Origin: Mycteria americana
Lineage: Eukaryota > Chordata > Aves > Ciconiiformes > Ciconiidae
Direction of reading: 5' to 3'
Assembly (NCBI RefSeq): GCF_035582795.1
Contig: NC_134368.1
Span: 8,161,501-8,225,500, forward strand
Length of the DNA stretch: 64,000 bases
The stretch's first letter is position 1, and every line of letters starts with the position of its first letter. This document shows, piece after piece, positions 12,633 through 27,400 of this stretch. Both the position numbers and the translations under genes were made by a program. The notes beneath the pieces were generated by a model. It ran no database searches and was not told the DNA's origin. It saw nothing but the letters and a program-made list of their open reading frames with translations.

Positions 12633-15431
12633 CTTCTATGATAAAGGATAAAGGGTGTATTCCAAGAAGACGGGTCAGTTGTCTTTGCCTTCAGATCATG
12701 TCACAAAAACAAGCCACAAAGTGCTCACAGAGCACAGCAGTAGCAATTACCTATATAAAATCACTTCTGCCATGCTCCGTGACCACTGTGTGTGCGAGTG
12801 TACCCAGAGAAGGGATGGGAGCAAGGGAGGAAGGCAGAGGATGGCCTTGCACCAGGGCAGGTGCTTTTGAGCGTCTTCCAGATGGCACCGGCACAGTATG
12901 TTTTATCTGTCTCATGAAGAAAGTGGATCTCTCAATCAAGCCATTCAGACAAGGTTTCTTTTCACTCTCCTGGAAGTGTTTTAATTTACCTGGTGGTTTA
13001 CTTACTGTTACACATTAAATAAAGATTTTTATCAGTTACAGTGGAATAGCCAGACCTTCTTTATTGTCAGTTCTGTTGAAACAGGAGGCCAGTGATGACT
13101 GGCAGCCTGTGCAGGCTGACGTGAAAAATAATTTGCTGAGCCCTGTCATTCAGATAGGGACAAAGGACCAGGTCCAGCTCTGGGGGAAGAGTGTGGCTTA
13201 AACAAGGGTCTGCAATTTTGCAAGAGCCAAGGCAGCAGAAAGGTACAGGTGGGGAGATATTTCTGAAGTGGGGATTGTGGAAATAGCATCTAAAAGATGA
13301 AGCAGAGATGGCAGGTAGCTAAAAAAACATTTACAAGATTTTGTGCAGGAAGGCAGGAAGAGACAGAAAATCTACGCTACAAAACCTAGTGTGCGAAGTC
13401 TTCCCACCACGCTCCTCTAGCCCTATTATTGTGCAAAAAAAGAAGGGATATATTTTGGGTACAGCTTTAAAACGGGCAATCATTTGCTTGAAATTACACA
13501 AAAAAGCTGGTTTTAATTTCCCCACTGAAGTACTTTCTTTTGCTTGATGTCAGTAAGTGGCCAGAACAAGACGGCTCAGAAGAAGAGTAGGAGCTTTGTA
13601 ATGTATGATTGCAGAAAGGAGTTATCAGGGACAGTAATCTGAATGTCTTTAGTGACAGACCTAATATTAATGCCTTTTAGCCTAGCAGTGGAACCGGAAT
13701 ATACTGTTAGTAAGCATTACATGCCATACCATAATTACAGTATATCGTTCTTACAATACTAACATACAAGAAATATTTTTATAATGCCGCAGCCCCTGCC
13801 TTGGCCTCCTTGTACACAAATACATGAGACAATACACTTCCCATGAGTCTTTCAACATGCCAGACAAATGTTTTTTCCAGAGAAAAGACAAAAAAGGAAA
13901 TTTGATGAAGGCTGGGGCAGGGGAGACGAGAGGACGGAGAGGGAATGGGGAGTGATAAAATGGTGAGTACAGAAAAGCACTGGCTGTACAGAGGGATTAA
14001 CAGGGCTGTGGCACCCCTTTTTTTGCAGCACACTGTAACGTTTGGTCACTTGAAGGATGAGAAGAGCCAGCACAGGGACCTCCTCCCGCATCTCCCACCC
14101 CACAAACACCATCACTGCTGCAATGGACCATGACAGCGGCAGATGAAGAAGATATTACTGATATTACTGCCGTTAAAGAATGGGTTCAAACTAAACTGCT
14201 AAAAAACATTTTAATTTTTTCTTTTAATTTTTAAATCTCAAAGTATTCCTTGAAGGCAGTTCCACAGCAGGAGCTGAAGGAAAATAGGCTGGTTATGGTT
14301 TAATGGAATAGTCCCAGAGAGCCTTTCATAAAATAGTTACAATATTATAAACGAAAAACGCTGTAAGAATAGCTAAAATGGGAATTTACACAAAATATGG
14401 TGCCTTTTATTTGCATATGACCTCAATGATTATGTGCAAGATTTGGCCCTCCTCACAATAAGTGCCACATTCTGGTTAGAGAAATATGATGCCTTTGTTT
14501 TGGCAGAAAATAAATCTCTTAAGGTAATCAAAAATTCATGTAACATATTCTAAAAATATCCCTTCCAAAACTGTCTGTGCCAGACAAAACAGGATAAAAT
14601 ATTTGCCTTTGACAGGAATATTGATCTACAAAATGTTTCTTTTCTTCTCTCTCCTTTGGCCTCTTGATTTTCTTCCAAGCTCCCCTCTTCTGGTGCTTTC
14701 GGTGGAGCAAGGGCATCTTCTGGGAAGGAACATCTTGAAACACAACTTCGCCAGCTATCACTTGCTTTTTATTTACACTGAGGCCCTTTGCAGTGTTCTG
14801 GCAATTTAGAGAGGGATTACATCCATTTTTAGCTCTTTAGACTTCCCCCCGCATGTATAAGGACCTTTGTATGAACAAGGACTTAATATGCACATTATTG
14901 CAAAGTTGCTTTGGATGCCCTCTCCCCTACGTAGAAATAAATGGAAGTGAACCTGGAAAAAATGTTTCACTTCCTATGAAAGTCAATCCACCCAGAAAGG
15001 AATCCTCATAAAGAGGAATACTGCTCGAGGCAGGGATTTCTCTGAATAAAGTAAGTGTCTAGGTGCTCAGGAGGTGGATTTCCTATTCATCGGTGTACAC
15101 TAGTGGCTTTATAATGCTACGGTGACGCAAAGCACCTACGCTAGCTTAAAAATACAAGGTTTAGGATCACTGGAACAGCAGTGCAAAGCAGCTGGGCTAG
15201 ACCAGTGTATCTGGCACTTACTATACTGGTTGTGGAAGCTAATTTAGACCAGCTGTGACTTCCTTACATTGGTCACTGCTCGCCTCTCACATCTTTTTAA
15301 GCCGGGGTGAGGAGAAATTGTACCCCTATACCCCTCCAAGATCAGGATTTTTTTTAATGCCCACTTTTCTTCAAAGGCCCAGCAGTGTCAAAAAAAAATC
15401 TGCAGGTTTCTGACTGATATGATTACAAAAC

Positions 15432-15456
15432 GGGGGGGGGGGGTGGGGGGGGGTGG
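15432..15456 (+). repeat. Poly-G tract (G12-T-G9-T-GG)
   Basis: A long G run broken by single Ts. It could fold as a G-quadruplex, and its length is prone to sequencing error. Confidence 0.9.
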
Positions 15457-18400
15457 AGTGAGGTTGTTTCTTGTTTAGCAGAAAACAGCAAGTCACTGGG
15501 GAGATGGCATTTCCAAACAACAAATATCCCACTTGTCTCTTTGACCTGGCACCCTGTCACACCAGAAGAGTGATGGATTAAAGCTTTTATACAGTTGACT
15601 TGTTTCTGAGTCTCATTTTTCCACCAAGGGCTCTATTTCCCTATTAGCAAATGTTTTTATTTTGGGCAGACTACAATGCTTTGTTTGTGTTTGTTTGGCA
15701 AGCCATGGTTGTGCCTGGTCAAAGGAAGGTGGAGACACAAACCATCCCTTATGAGACCGTCTTTTAACAGCTCTGAAATGCTGCGGATGGGCAGCTGTCC
15801 CTTCTGCTCCCACACTGTACTTCAGGCATACCATTACTGAGATAAACCAATATAACCTATTAAGCAAAAGCTGACATGTGGCTTTTGAGGGACGAAATCA
15901 GACAGGAAAGAGTTTAAATATTGAATTTACTTGCACAGACTTACAATTTCTCTGTTTGTAAGGAGGAACAACACAGGGAAGTCTGAACTCAGTCAATCTT
16001 TTCAAAATGCAGTCAATAAAACCAGTGTATAATAGCGGCTGGTAACCACAACCATGTGTCAAACGAACCATCATATTTTCTAGGAAAGAGGATGTAAGAA
16101 AGTCTGGTTATTGGACCATTCTTTTTCCTGGAATACTATACGTCTAAAATAGCAGCTTAACAAAACACCGCAAAGATCAAGGAACATTTGCTGTCAAAGA
16201 CCAAAGGAAGCATGGGGTTCCTAAACTGAGGGGCCTTCAGAGGCCAGAAGGGGCACTGAAAATGGTCTTTCAGCTTCTCTTTCTCTCCTTTCTGTTCTAT
16301 TGTTTATTTGCAATTATTTGTAGCTATTTGCAGAACTAAATCCTTCTTTCTCCTAACTCCCAATTCATACTTTCACATGGAATAGGCTTAACAGTTGTTC
16401 AAGACCCATGGCATAAACAGGCGTTCAGAAATCTGAAAATATATATTCATATCTTTGTGCATACATGTAAGTACATGGAGGGTAGCCAGCTACTCTGCTA
16501 GCAGTTTCAGGCTCAGGATTTCAGCCTTAATATTCAAAGAGGTCCTTCAGGTCTTCAGATTTTGTGACAGGGCTTACTGTTTCCAGTGAACTTTGGAAAT
16601 GCTACCATGTTCCTGGCCCTTCTTTCCCTCCAGCCCTCAGAGATGATAGGTCAGCTCCCTAATTGCTAGTACTTTCTTTTTTTTTGAGCCAAATAGTACA
16701 GGAATCATATCTCATCTATGACCTCTTATGACCCTTCGGACATAACTTTCAAGAAAATTCAATGAAAAGATGAGCAGGTCATCTGCACCCTGTAACCTGT
16801 CACCTTCTCAATGCAAGACCAAGCCTGGGATCCAAGATCAGTGCCATGCACAGCCCCACGCGGTGCCAGTTAGTTGGAGTCGCATCATTCAGAGCTGTAT
16901 CTCTGCTAGAGTTAGACTTTTGGCTTTTGATGAACAAAATGAATACTTCCATCTCCTTCTTGAAATCTGGAAGAAGCCTGCACTGGTGACAACACATTGG
17001 CATAATTCTTGCCATGGGCTTTTAGTGGGCTGTTGGACGTCATGACAGCGTCAACTGCCAAACAGCTTTGAAATGTAGGCCCAAGACCCAGCTGATTGCA
17101 CCTAGATCAGAGATCACTGAACCATCTGGATCTGACTGAGTTCCCACCTTTTTCTCATCGAGAGAAAATACTGCAAATTCCTCATGTGATGGAAATGGGA
17201 AGCCATCGTGGCCGCTCATGAAAATCAGTCATGGAAAAAGAGCTGGGAATCCATGAGTACCAAGAGTGATTATATATTGTCACAATAAAATGTGTTGCTC
17301 TCTTGGGGAAAACACCCTGCATGCCATCGTTTTGTGCAACACACATCCAGTAAGCCAGTTAAATTGCTTTGAGGGAGTGAAAGGAAATAGTATCTCTCCT
17401 GAGAAAAGCATGAGGTTTTTCCTGAAGACACTATAGTTATTCCCTAAACTGTGTGTCCAAATAAAAAAAAATTGCAACTTCCATTGCAAAAGCAGGAAGG
17501 AATCAGATGTAAGAATCACTCACTGCATGGAAACAAGAGGTTTTTTTACAGCTTGGTTGACTTCCTTCCTATACCCCCTTCTCCTGCCAGATCCTCCTGA
17601 AAGAAGCTAAAATAATAATCTCATGAGACTATCTATTACTGACAGTCCATTACACTAATTTGAATGGGATTCTTTCTTTCAGTTTAAAACTGGAGAATGT
17701 TTTGCCATTCATGAATGATTTCGTATTTGTTATAAAAACACAGCGCTGTGAGAATGTATCAGTAACAAACTACCTTTCACCAACACTATTGGTGCCTTTC
17801 ATATTATAGTTAAATCACTCTCTGATTTTATTTTAAAAGATAGGAAAGTTTCACAGAGTACTCAGAAGCTCCCTCATGCTGAGTTGATCTCAACTTATTG
17901 CTTAGAAGATGGGTTAAACAGTGTGATGGGACATAATTACATCTGACAAACTGGTCTTCACGTCTCCAGGACCAGTGTTAATAACTAAGTGGAATAGATT
18001 CTCATTAGATGTTTTGTTGTTTCTACTTTTATTACTGGGGCAATATTTTTTTATAAATTTGAAGAAACACAGCCATGTTCAAAACTCTTCTTTCAGAGAT
18101 TTACCAGGTTGTAAGTAGTTTGTAATCTGTAATTGTAAAGTGATCCTTTTTTTCCCCTGAAGATACCAGTATTTCGTAGTAGAATTTTGTATGTCTGTGT
18201 AAGATCTTGTACATATATGCACAGAAGTATACACTGTTGCATGATTAGCCTTTGAATGGAAATTTCCCATAAATATAAATTAAACTATTCCCCACAAGCA
18301 AATACAGTACAAACACAATTACATCAATGTCTTTCTTACATATTTTGGCAAATTAGTCGGATCTGGTTATCAAATTTATGATGTTCTGCTCCTGTAATAA

Positions 18401-21400
18401 ATAATCTGTGAACCTATTAAAACTGTATTTCTCATATGTCATTAGCTACGACAGACCCAGCACATGTGCAAGCATAATCTCCTTCTTAAAGCCAGATACT
18501 GTATATCAAACTTCAGGGTTTTCTTTGTGGCCTGTTCGTAATATTCTTGGAACCGAGGGAATTAAAATGTTCGCTATATATTTGAGACCTATAAAAGATT
18601 TGGTTCATTTCTCCAAATGTCAAATAAGTTTTCCACTCAACAGATTCATCTGAGTTTTCATTCAGTACCTCCTGCCATCAGATGCAAACCTTAACCTGCT
18701 AATTACCAGCAAAAAGCTACCCCTCCATTTTTAACTTGCTCAAAATGACATGTAGACAAAATATTTTCTGCTATTATAACATCTTCCAGCTTCAGCCTAA
18801 ACTCACAAATGTCAGACCACTTTTATTCTCGTCTACCCTTATACCTACCCATTTTACAGCCACTAGCAGGTAGTTTTATTTTCTTAGCAACCTGCAGCAA
18901 TTAATCTCCAGACAATTTTATATCCTCTAGCTCCAGAATAACTCTGCCTCCCCCGTAAAAAAGTAAAACCACCTTGACAGTGAAAAAAACAGGTTAAATG
19001 ATTTGCTCATGGTTGCACTGGAGCTCTGTGGTTATGGCATCTTGTAGGAGTGCCAGTGCAGTACTGAAAGCCACCCTTCCTTTGGGCAATAAATACTAAT
19101 TCTTTTACAAATACCCACGAATTCAACCCGAGAACAGCGTTGCTCTTCCCGCCAGCAGCACCACCTCTCACTACAAAAGAAGCAAATTGCAGTTTGAATA
19201 AAAGCTGGTAATTGTCACCACTCTGCATTAATGCACGGCAGCAAAAGTTGCACTCAGTCTTCCAAATATTTGTCTCTCCCCCTCTCCCACATTCGTTTGT
19301 GAATTTTCATTTGTGAGAAAATTTTTACCCTGTTCTGCTTCTGACAAAGCTCAGAGAAGAAGCGTCAGTGATATTACAGGCACCTAGCGTACTGTTTACT
19401 AAATAATTCTTCCTTACATCCCACTGACTGTTTTCTTTGGAGGGAAACAAACATTCTTACAAATACAACAGACGACATATGAAATGATAAAAGTGCCTAT
19501 TGGATAAATGAAAGACCTCCTTTATTTTCAAAAACATGCAGCTTTACAAGTCTAATGTGGAGTACTGTACTATGCCAGATACATTTGGAAACCATCCCAA
19601 CTATCACTTTGAAACTCTGCCTATTTAAAAGTTTTGGCAACTTTAATCACAGGCACAAAAGCTTCAGCAAAATTGCTGTTTTAATGAGGCCAGCTCTGCC
19701 AGGAAGTGACAAAGCAACCAATGCCATCTGTTTGCATCTACCCGCATTTAATCTATTAATGTGAGCCAAACTTACAGTCATTAGTATTGTTTTACTGGTA
19801 TCATTATTTGGCCTAAAAATAAGCTATGGGTGTTATTCATTGCTGAAGTAACTGAAATCAGCACTGTTACACCAGATATAAGTTTGACCCAACGCTTTTT
19901 TGGCCAAAAAAGAAAACAGGAAAAGTTCAGCTTCATATGCCATGAATGGAAGCAAACCTTGGCTAAGCAGACAAATGCTTTCTTCACATATGCATTACAA
20001 GCTGAGAACTAACTACACTTGTGGGTCACAGCGAAGGTATCCTGAATCTCTGTGGAGTTAAAATACATGGAATAAAAACAAGTTAAAAAGATGTTACTAT
20101 GTTCCTGCGCTACTATCAATTTTCTGTTCAATGATCCAACATGCGGTAGCTAAATAAATCCAACTGGCTTCTTTTCTATGCAAGACCTAGGTCTCTCAAG
20201 ATTTTTTTTCCATATATTTTCCACAGTTATAAAACCTTTGGACAATTGAAATGATAAAACACGGATATGGGCATTAGTGGTTTCCTTATACTTCAGTGCA
20301 AAACTTAAAACCATGAATTGATTTGACACTCCAAAGAAAGACACTGCTGAGAAATGTCAGCTTACGTGTCATGACATCTCTGTCTACACGTTAAGAATGG
20401 AGTAACCAGGGTTGAGTGTGAACTGCAGGAACTTGGAGCAATTCTTGGGCTCTACTTCTGAGTATGAGCTCTAGTTACATCTCAGCTCCCATATAGGGAG
20501 TACCGTAGGTATCAATCTCCACTTCCCACCTCCTTATTCCACCCTCCCCCAGTTTGCCCTCATTTTCTAGCCTCTGGGACCCTGGCACATGTATTGAAAG
20601 GAAGCCAAAGCAAGATCCATCAGGATCCCTGCTCTGGTCAGCACCAGGATTGTGGAGGTGCCTTAAAGCACACTTGTCCTGCAGTCTAAGGTAGTTTAAA
20701 ATGCTTCAAAACTTCTTGAAGAACATGCAAGGCAAAGGTGAAAGTTTTCAGATAGGGATGATGTGAGCTTGTGAGAAACAGAGAACGTTATCTTCCTTGG
20801 TTGGCAACAGCCATCCTTCCTGCTGGAATATTTAAGCCTAGAAAGAGGAATTATTTATTTCGTTTTCAGTGGTATAGACTGTACACACACAAAAGGAGAT
20901 GGACAGACAATGTCTACGTGTTGTTTAACAAGTGCTAACACTAAATAGAGATAATCAAAGCAAAGGAAGAGAAAATGTAAGCTTTTTAACACCTGTAGGA
21001 TCTGGAATAGGACATTTCTAGTGGATGGAGAAGGAAATTTTCCTGCTTTCTTACTTGCTTCCCACACATAAGAATAAATGTGTGTGGAATCACTATTCTG
21101 CAGCACTTTTAAACATAGTTTACTACAAGAAAGATGTTAGTTTCATTGCCTGACTATAGACATTCTCCTGCGATAGGGGTAATTCTTCCCAGTTCCTTGG
21201 GCCTTTCATGACTTTATTTCTTACTTGTTCAAAAAACTGCTTATGATCACCTATATCCTCTGAGTTAATGGTACAACTTGTTTTGTGTTTTGGGCAGCTT
21301 ATGTTATGATCTCTGAGACTATACTGGATTTAGGGATTTCAGTTTGGTCTTTAGTGGCTCATATGTATCACAAATCTAATACATATCACAGGGCACGGAC

Positions 21401-24400
21401 TAAAACAAAACGTGTAACTGAGGATGGCATTTCTGTAAAAGCTCAGAGTGCTGTAGTACATTGGCAGGCTGATGTGTCATGACTAAGAATTATTATATTC
21501 ATAAGTCTATACCACACAAACCCAATCCTCTGATCTAAATGAAATTACTCTGGTTTCATGGCAGTGCTACTTAGATTGCATTATAGTCCATTATCCATGG
21601 CCTTGTTCTGGCTATAAGTGATGACAGATTCTGGTGCCTTTTATAGCTATATTGCCCATTTACTTTCAATGCTAGAACAATAAGCATAAACAAGTCTGGT
21701 TTGTAAAGATTTGGTACAGTTTGATTCACGTATCTACCTCAGCCTCCTCTCTGGCAAGTACTATATTCTGCTTTTTGGTCAACCTTTTTGAATATATCAC
21801 TCTTCTCTTTTTTCAGCACTGCTCCTTTTATCTTGCGTGCCTGATTCTTAATCATTAGGATTTCACTAAGCTGTGACATGAGCAAACTTTTCCAGCATTT
21901 TCTGCCCCCTTAATGCCAAAGTTCACAATGGTTTATACATTTTAAAGTACCATGTTTACTTCACATTTTATTTAAGATATTAGTTTATCGTGTTCTGGCA
22001 TTGCAGAACGTTATAGGGTTTAATGTTGATTTCTCTTAAACACAATAAATAGCAGTTCTCTAACCCAGATTACCGTAAGCATCACTGGGCTGGATGACCC
22101 CAAAGGCATAAGCAGTGCAGCACCCCTGGAGAGAAGCACGGCAGCCGCTGTGTCTGGTCCGGCTCCAACTCATGGCTCTTACACTAGCTGCTCTGGGAAA
22201 AAAGGTGCAAATGAGCAGATTTAGGGTAACCTCCAAAGAAAATTTCTTCCTAACCCACCAGGCCTAGGCATTAGATTAAGCTCTGAAAAAAGATGCATAC
22301 CAAAAAATTATGGAGAATGAGAAATGGGGTTTTTTTATGTTTTAGTTCCATATTATTTTCCCAGTGCAAAAAGAGGTTTTTGCTGGTCTTGGGCAGCATG
22401 GTAGTGGGGCGGCTGCAGCAGGGGCAAGGGAACACCATGCAGTAGTTGCATTTAGAAAGGCAAGCACTCACTACTAATAGCAAACACATTTCTGCACTTT
22501 GGATGCTATGCTGTTGTACAGGAATACACAAATAATTCCCCTGAACACACTGACACAACCTCTGCTGTCTAACTTCCAGAAATACAGACCTTAGCCTCCA
22601 AATACAAAAAGGGAGATAAACTATGATCCGCTTGATTTTATGTAACAACTGCTATAATAGCCTCTGATATTTATTTTCCGAAGCTAAATCCAGACCACCA
22701 GCCATATTTAGCAAGCACTGGAGCATGAGCCGCCTCACCAGCGCCGGTTCCTCCATGCGGAGCTGGAACGACGCAGCAATGAATCAGTTACACGCTGCAG
22801 ACCACACTCCAGCTGTCTTACAATAAACTAAACTGCAGCAGCTCCAGAAGTTCACAGTAGCGGCACTAATTTTTACCAGCTGAGGACTTGAGCCTTTATC
22901 TCTTGTTTAGACTTCAGAACAGACCTCAGATTTCTGCAGCGTGAGTCTCCTCTAAACAAAGGGCTGATCTTTGGGTTTTCCCCTTTTGCTCAGCCGCTCC
23001 GAGCGCCAGCAAGCGCAGAGGACTGTTTCCCAACAAGCAATGGGCCATTTACACTGTTTGCTCGGCCCCGGAGAGCACGATCTCCCTCACACTGCAATAG
23101 CGTGCAGCTCTGGTGACAAAATGACATCTAATACCTGGAACAATGCTGCCGCGAATGCGGGAAATGGAGTACCTACCACATGGGTGCTACTGAAATGAAA
23201 CTGGCCCCATGTGCCAACTTTGCAAAAAAGAACACTTTGTTTCTGCCTGGCCTTGGCAAGCTTTTAACCCTGGCTAATTTAACATTAAAGCTACACTAGC
23301 TGTCTCAGATCCATATTGTTAAAGCCAGCTGGATATGCGAAAAACTACAAAGAGAGGGAGCTTTTTGCCCAAACAAATAATACTGACTGTCACTTTGTAT
23401 CAGGACTTAATCCTGTTAATGAGCTACAGGTGGGGCAATTTCCCTTATTGAATGCATTTTTCAGAGACCAGTTCCATTCACTGTATTGCTTGCTGATAGC
23501 CATAAGGTACGTACTGTAATCCGGACTTCAGTCTTACTCAGCAGTTCATTATTTAGAGTGCTTTTTGCTTTTACATCGACTCAACCCTGTTATCTCTACC
23601 ATGGCCACAAGGAAATGCTGTTCCCATTTATTGCAGGGTTTGCAAGCTGTATTCAGATTTGCACCAGACTACAGATTCATATTTTGTGTTGTGTAAAGGG
23701 TTTCTGGGAGGTTTCAGCTGGTTTCACACTACCTCTGTTCTGCTGTACTGAATATTGGAAATTTCACAGGATTAAATTAACAGCAATGAAAATGAGGTAA
23801 ATTCCTTGGTTATTCCACTTCACATCCTAAGATCTCACTTTGTGCTGCATAGAAACAGGCCCATGGATTGGATAAATTTAACATCTGGTTAGATATGAAA
23901 ATTAGTCCGGAAATGCTGTTTATATTAATAACAAAATATATTTCTCTATTTCATGTATTTTGCTTTAATTTGGTCCCACCGTGTTTTCGTGGATGTAGTA
24001 GCAACAAGATAAAGTTTTTCTTTGCTTCTGAAAACAAATGGTTGAATTCATTTCCCTATTTATGTTATATGGACATCCTTGGAAGGAATACCCAGTGCTA
24101 CTGAATGAAAAGATGCCACCTCGGCCCCCTGAAAACTGGGCGAGTAGCTGTTCTATTGATGCTGCTCAGGTGCAGCAGGCTGGGCGAGTAGTTCGTTCGC
24201 CATAGCCTTTGCTATGTGACATCCTGGCTTTCTTAGCTCCACTTGCTCTCCCAGGAAGAAAAAGATGGGAGAGGAGGCAGCCAGGATACCTGTTTTACTA
24301 TCCTCTGAATAAGAATATACTATTTGGGGTAAAACATTTTGTGTTTATGATCTTCCTTTTTTGGTTGACAAGTGGGGAAAATATGAAAAGCCCACCTATT

Positions 24401-27400
24401 TTCAATGAACATGAACTTTTAAAAATTCGCCTAGGTTGGAAAACTCACTTCTTTTCACTGAAAACCAGTTCTGCTGCTGAAAACCACATAAAGACCAGTG
24501 ATAGCAACAGGCACGGGACTCACACACTTAACTTCCCTAGGCTGTTTTGCAGATCAATACCGCAAATGATTTGCTGCTTGTTTTTAAACTAAGTACTAGA
24601 CAAAAAGGGCTATTTTGGGTTAAATGAACAAGCACCTCTTTGAGTACAGGAACTAATAAAAGACTGGCCTCCAGCAGACGGCTATCTCGTGCTTTGTTTG
24701 TTTTTACCTGAATTAGGTTAGTGCTGCAGTGCAATTTCACCCCTGTTAGACACTAGGAAGGCTACACAATGTAGCACTAAGCTCAAGGAAAAGTTCAGAC
24801 AGAGTTCACAGCTAATTAGACATCCCGGGTTCCTCACAGCAAAGCAACCTTGATGGTGGAGTGGATTCTTGTGTGTCTGATGTGACTGAGCCACACAGGC
24901 GTGGATTTTTACTGTCACCAGCCCATGGGGCTTCTCCGGTGCCCAAACACTATTGCCTCCAGCTGGTGGCTTTCCCTTAATGGTGAACTAATAAGTGCTC
25001 TCTCTTCCCTTCCAGTTTGCATATAATGTTTACTGGAAAATCACTGAGACCTCTCTTAAAAATATCAAAGTTACATGTCACATAAATATTTATGACAGAA
25101 CAGTATAATGAGACATGACTGGGATCCCAAGAAAGGATATATGTAGCTACTACCATTTATCTAAATACCAAAGTATTTAGAACTTTTTGTCTGACTTTTC
25201 TAAATAAATTGTAAAGTTAAAGTAAGCTGCGTTTTTTTGTTATTTTTTAAATATTATTTTTAGGCTAAATAATCAGACGTTAAAGATAAATTTGGTATTG
25301 CCAAAACAGTAATATCAGGTTTATGGAAAAGAATACAAACATAACCTCTAGTAATTGTCAAGCAAACATTTGTATTTGTTACCTTCCCAGTTATAACAAT
25401 CTGATTGCCAGAAGTTTGGTTATTTATGAAATTATGTGGCAAAACACATGCACATATCTCTTTTTAAACCACCACAACCCGGGATGTGGGCAGGAACTGT
25501 GAGCGTGGCCGGCAGTGTTTCACCCCTGCTTGACTTTCATAGAAATTGTTTCTCTCCCTTCAGTATAAAAGAGACTTGTTGCTCTATTTTAAAAGTAATT
25601 GTTGGCAGCAAATAGTTATATTCCAGGCACCTCTGCCCAAAAAGCTTCACAAACAATAAAATTCCCTCTTGCTCAGACGGTTGGGCTCACATATCACTTC
25701 TGCCCCACTTGGTTGTATTTTGGGCAAGTGAGTGGGAAACCACTGGCTCATGAGCTGTTTGCTGTCAGTCTTTGCTGCAGTAAATTCACTGCTAGGTGCC
25801 AGTCTCTTCGATGGCAAAATCTGGCCTGTGCCCACTGACTTGGCTTTAGCTGTGCTGTGTTAATATACTCTTTCAGGATCTGCTTATTACTGCTTAAAAG
25901 GAAAATGTAAGAGGTTGTATTCCCTGAATAGTCACAATTTTCACTGTCTTGGGGTATAAAGAATGTGGATTAAACACTATGTAAAGTTGGGGAAAATATA
26001 TAGCTAGTACAGCAGTATCTCATTAAATGTGATCTATGCAGTAATATGAACTTACACATGTTGTATTCAAATAGTTCAATACTGTTGAATGGTAATTCAC
26101 GTAAAATAAAACATCAATTAGCATATCACAAGAAAGCTCTAAAGCACTCTACATAAACTTCTGTGCTTTTTTTTACTCACAAGCTAATTAATTTTTTGGA
26201 AACAGGCTGCATTTATGAATTTTGGAAACTAAATGAAGCACGGCAGGGATTCCAGTTTATTGCCTAACAAAAACTATTACTCTTTTAACAGTTCTGACAG
26301 GCACAGCTGAGTCTTACAAGAGCTATTCCCTTCTCTCCAACCCTTTTTTCGTCCCCTCAAACACTCTGTCGCCATATTAACAATCGATGTAGAAAATTTG
26401 CAATTACCTCAACAGCATATTGTAGGAAGCTGATTTTCTGATTTATATCTTTCTCAACTGATTCTCAAGGAATAGTGTGTGAATTAATAGTGTGTGTGCA
26501 AACAACAGGAAGGCTTTCAGTGTGCGTGTACTTTGTATACAGTGTACGTATATTTATGACATTTATTTTACAGCTTGTATCTTTAGTGGTGATATTTGTA
26601 GCTCCATCATAAACAACCAAGGTAAGAGTTTTAAGGGAATACTAGTTTGAGACAAAGATTGCCTCAAAGAAAGAGGGCTCGAGTTGCGATGCATTAAAAT
26701 GTTTGCACGTATGAAAAATACTTATGAAGTCACCACTTGGTCTGAGTTACAGAGCCAGGATGCACGGAGCAGATTTCACTGCCGAAGTGTTACAACGATT
26801 AATCATAGGCCGTAGAAAAGTCACTCTGAGTGTTATAGGAGGAGAAGCGCGGGGGCACCACCATGCAAGGATTCCAAAGAGGTTTCCATAAGCCAGCACA
26901 GAGAGGACTTTCTGCCCCATCCACACGTTCCTACAAAGACTGCCAAAAGCTGCCAATTTCAGCCCACCAGTGAGACTCTGAACTCCTTATTCCTGAACCC
27001 CAAAAGGCTGCTGTCTCGTTCAGCATGCAAAAAGGCTGCAGCAGTCTGACGCCTTAGCATTATTATTATTAGCTGGCTGTGATTTATGGTGTGAAGGAGA
27101 GGGACTGCAGCTGGGGTGTGGCTTGCTAGTTTCCAGTTGGAGTTGAACTGGAAACGTACAGCAGCTTTCCTCTAAATCTGCAATCACGGCATCAATATTT
27201 ACATGAGCAAGTGAAGATACAGATCCACCATGTCCATGCGCATCCATGGCAGGGTACCAGTCGTTCAGCCTATGCATACGCACACCCACCCCTGCCTCAT
27301 ATATGTCCTGCAAAATGTGAATGGATGGGCTCTTTAACAAAGAAATTACTTTGGGGGTTCATGTAATTCTTTTAGGAGGACAATATTGTACTTCCCAACA

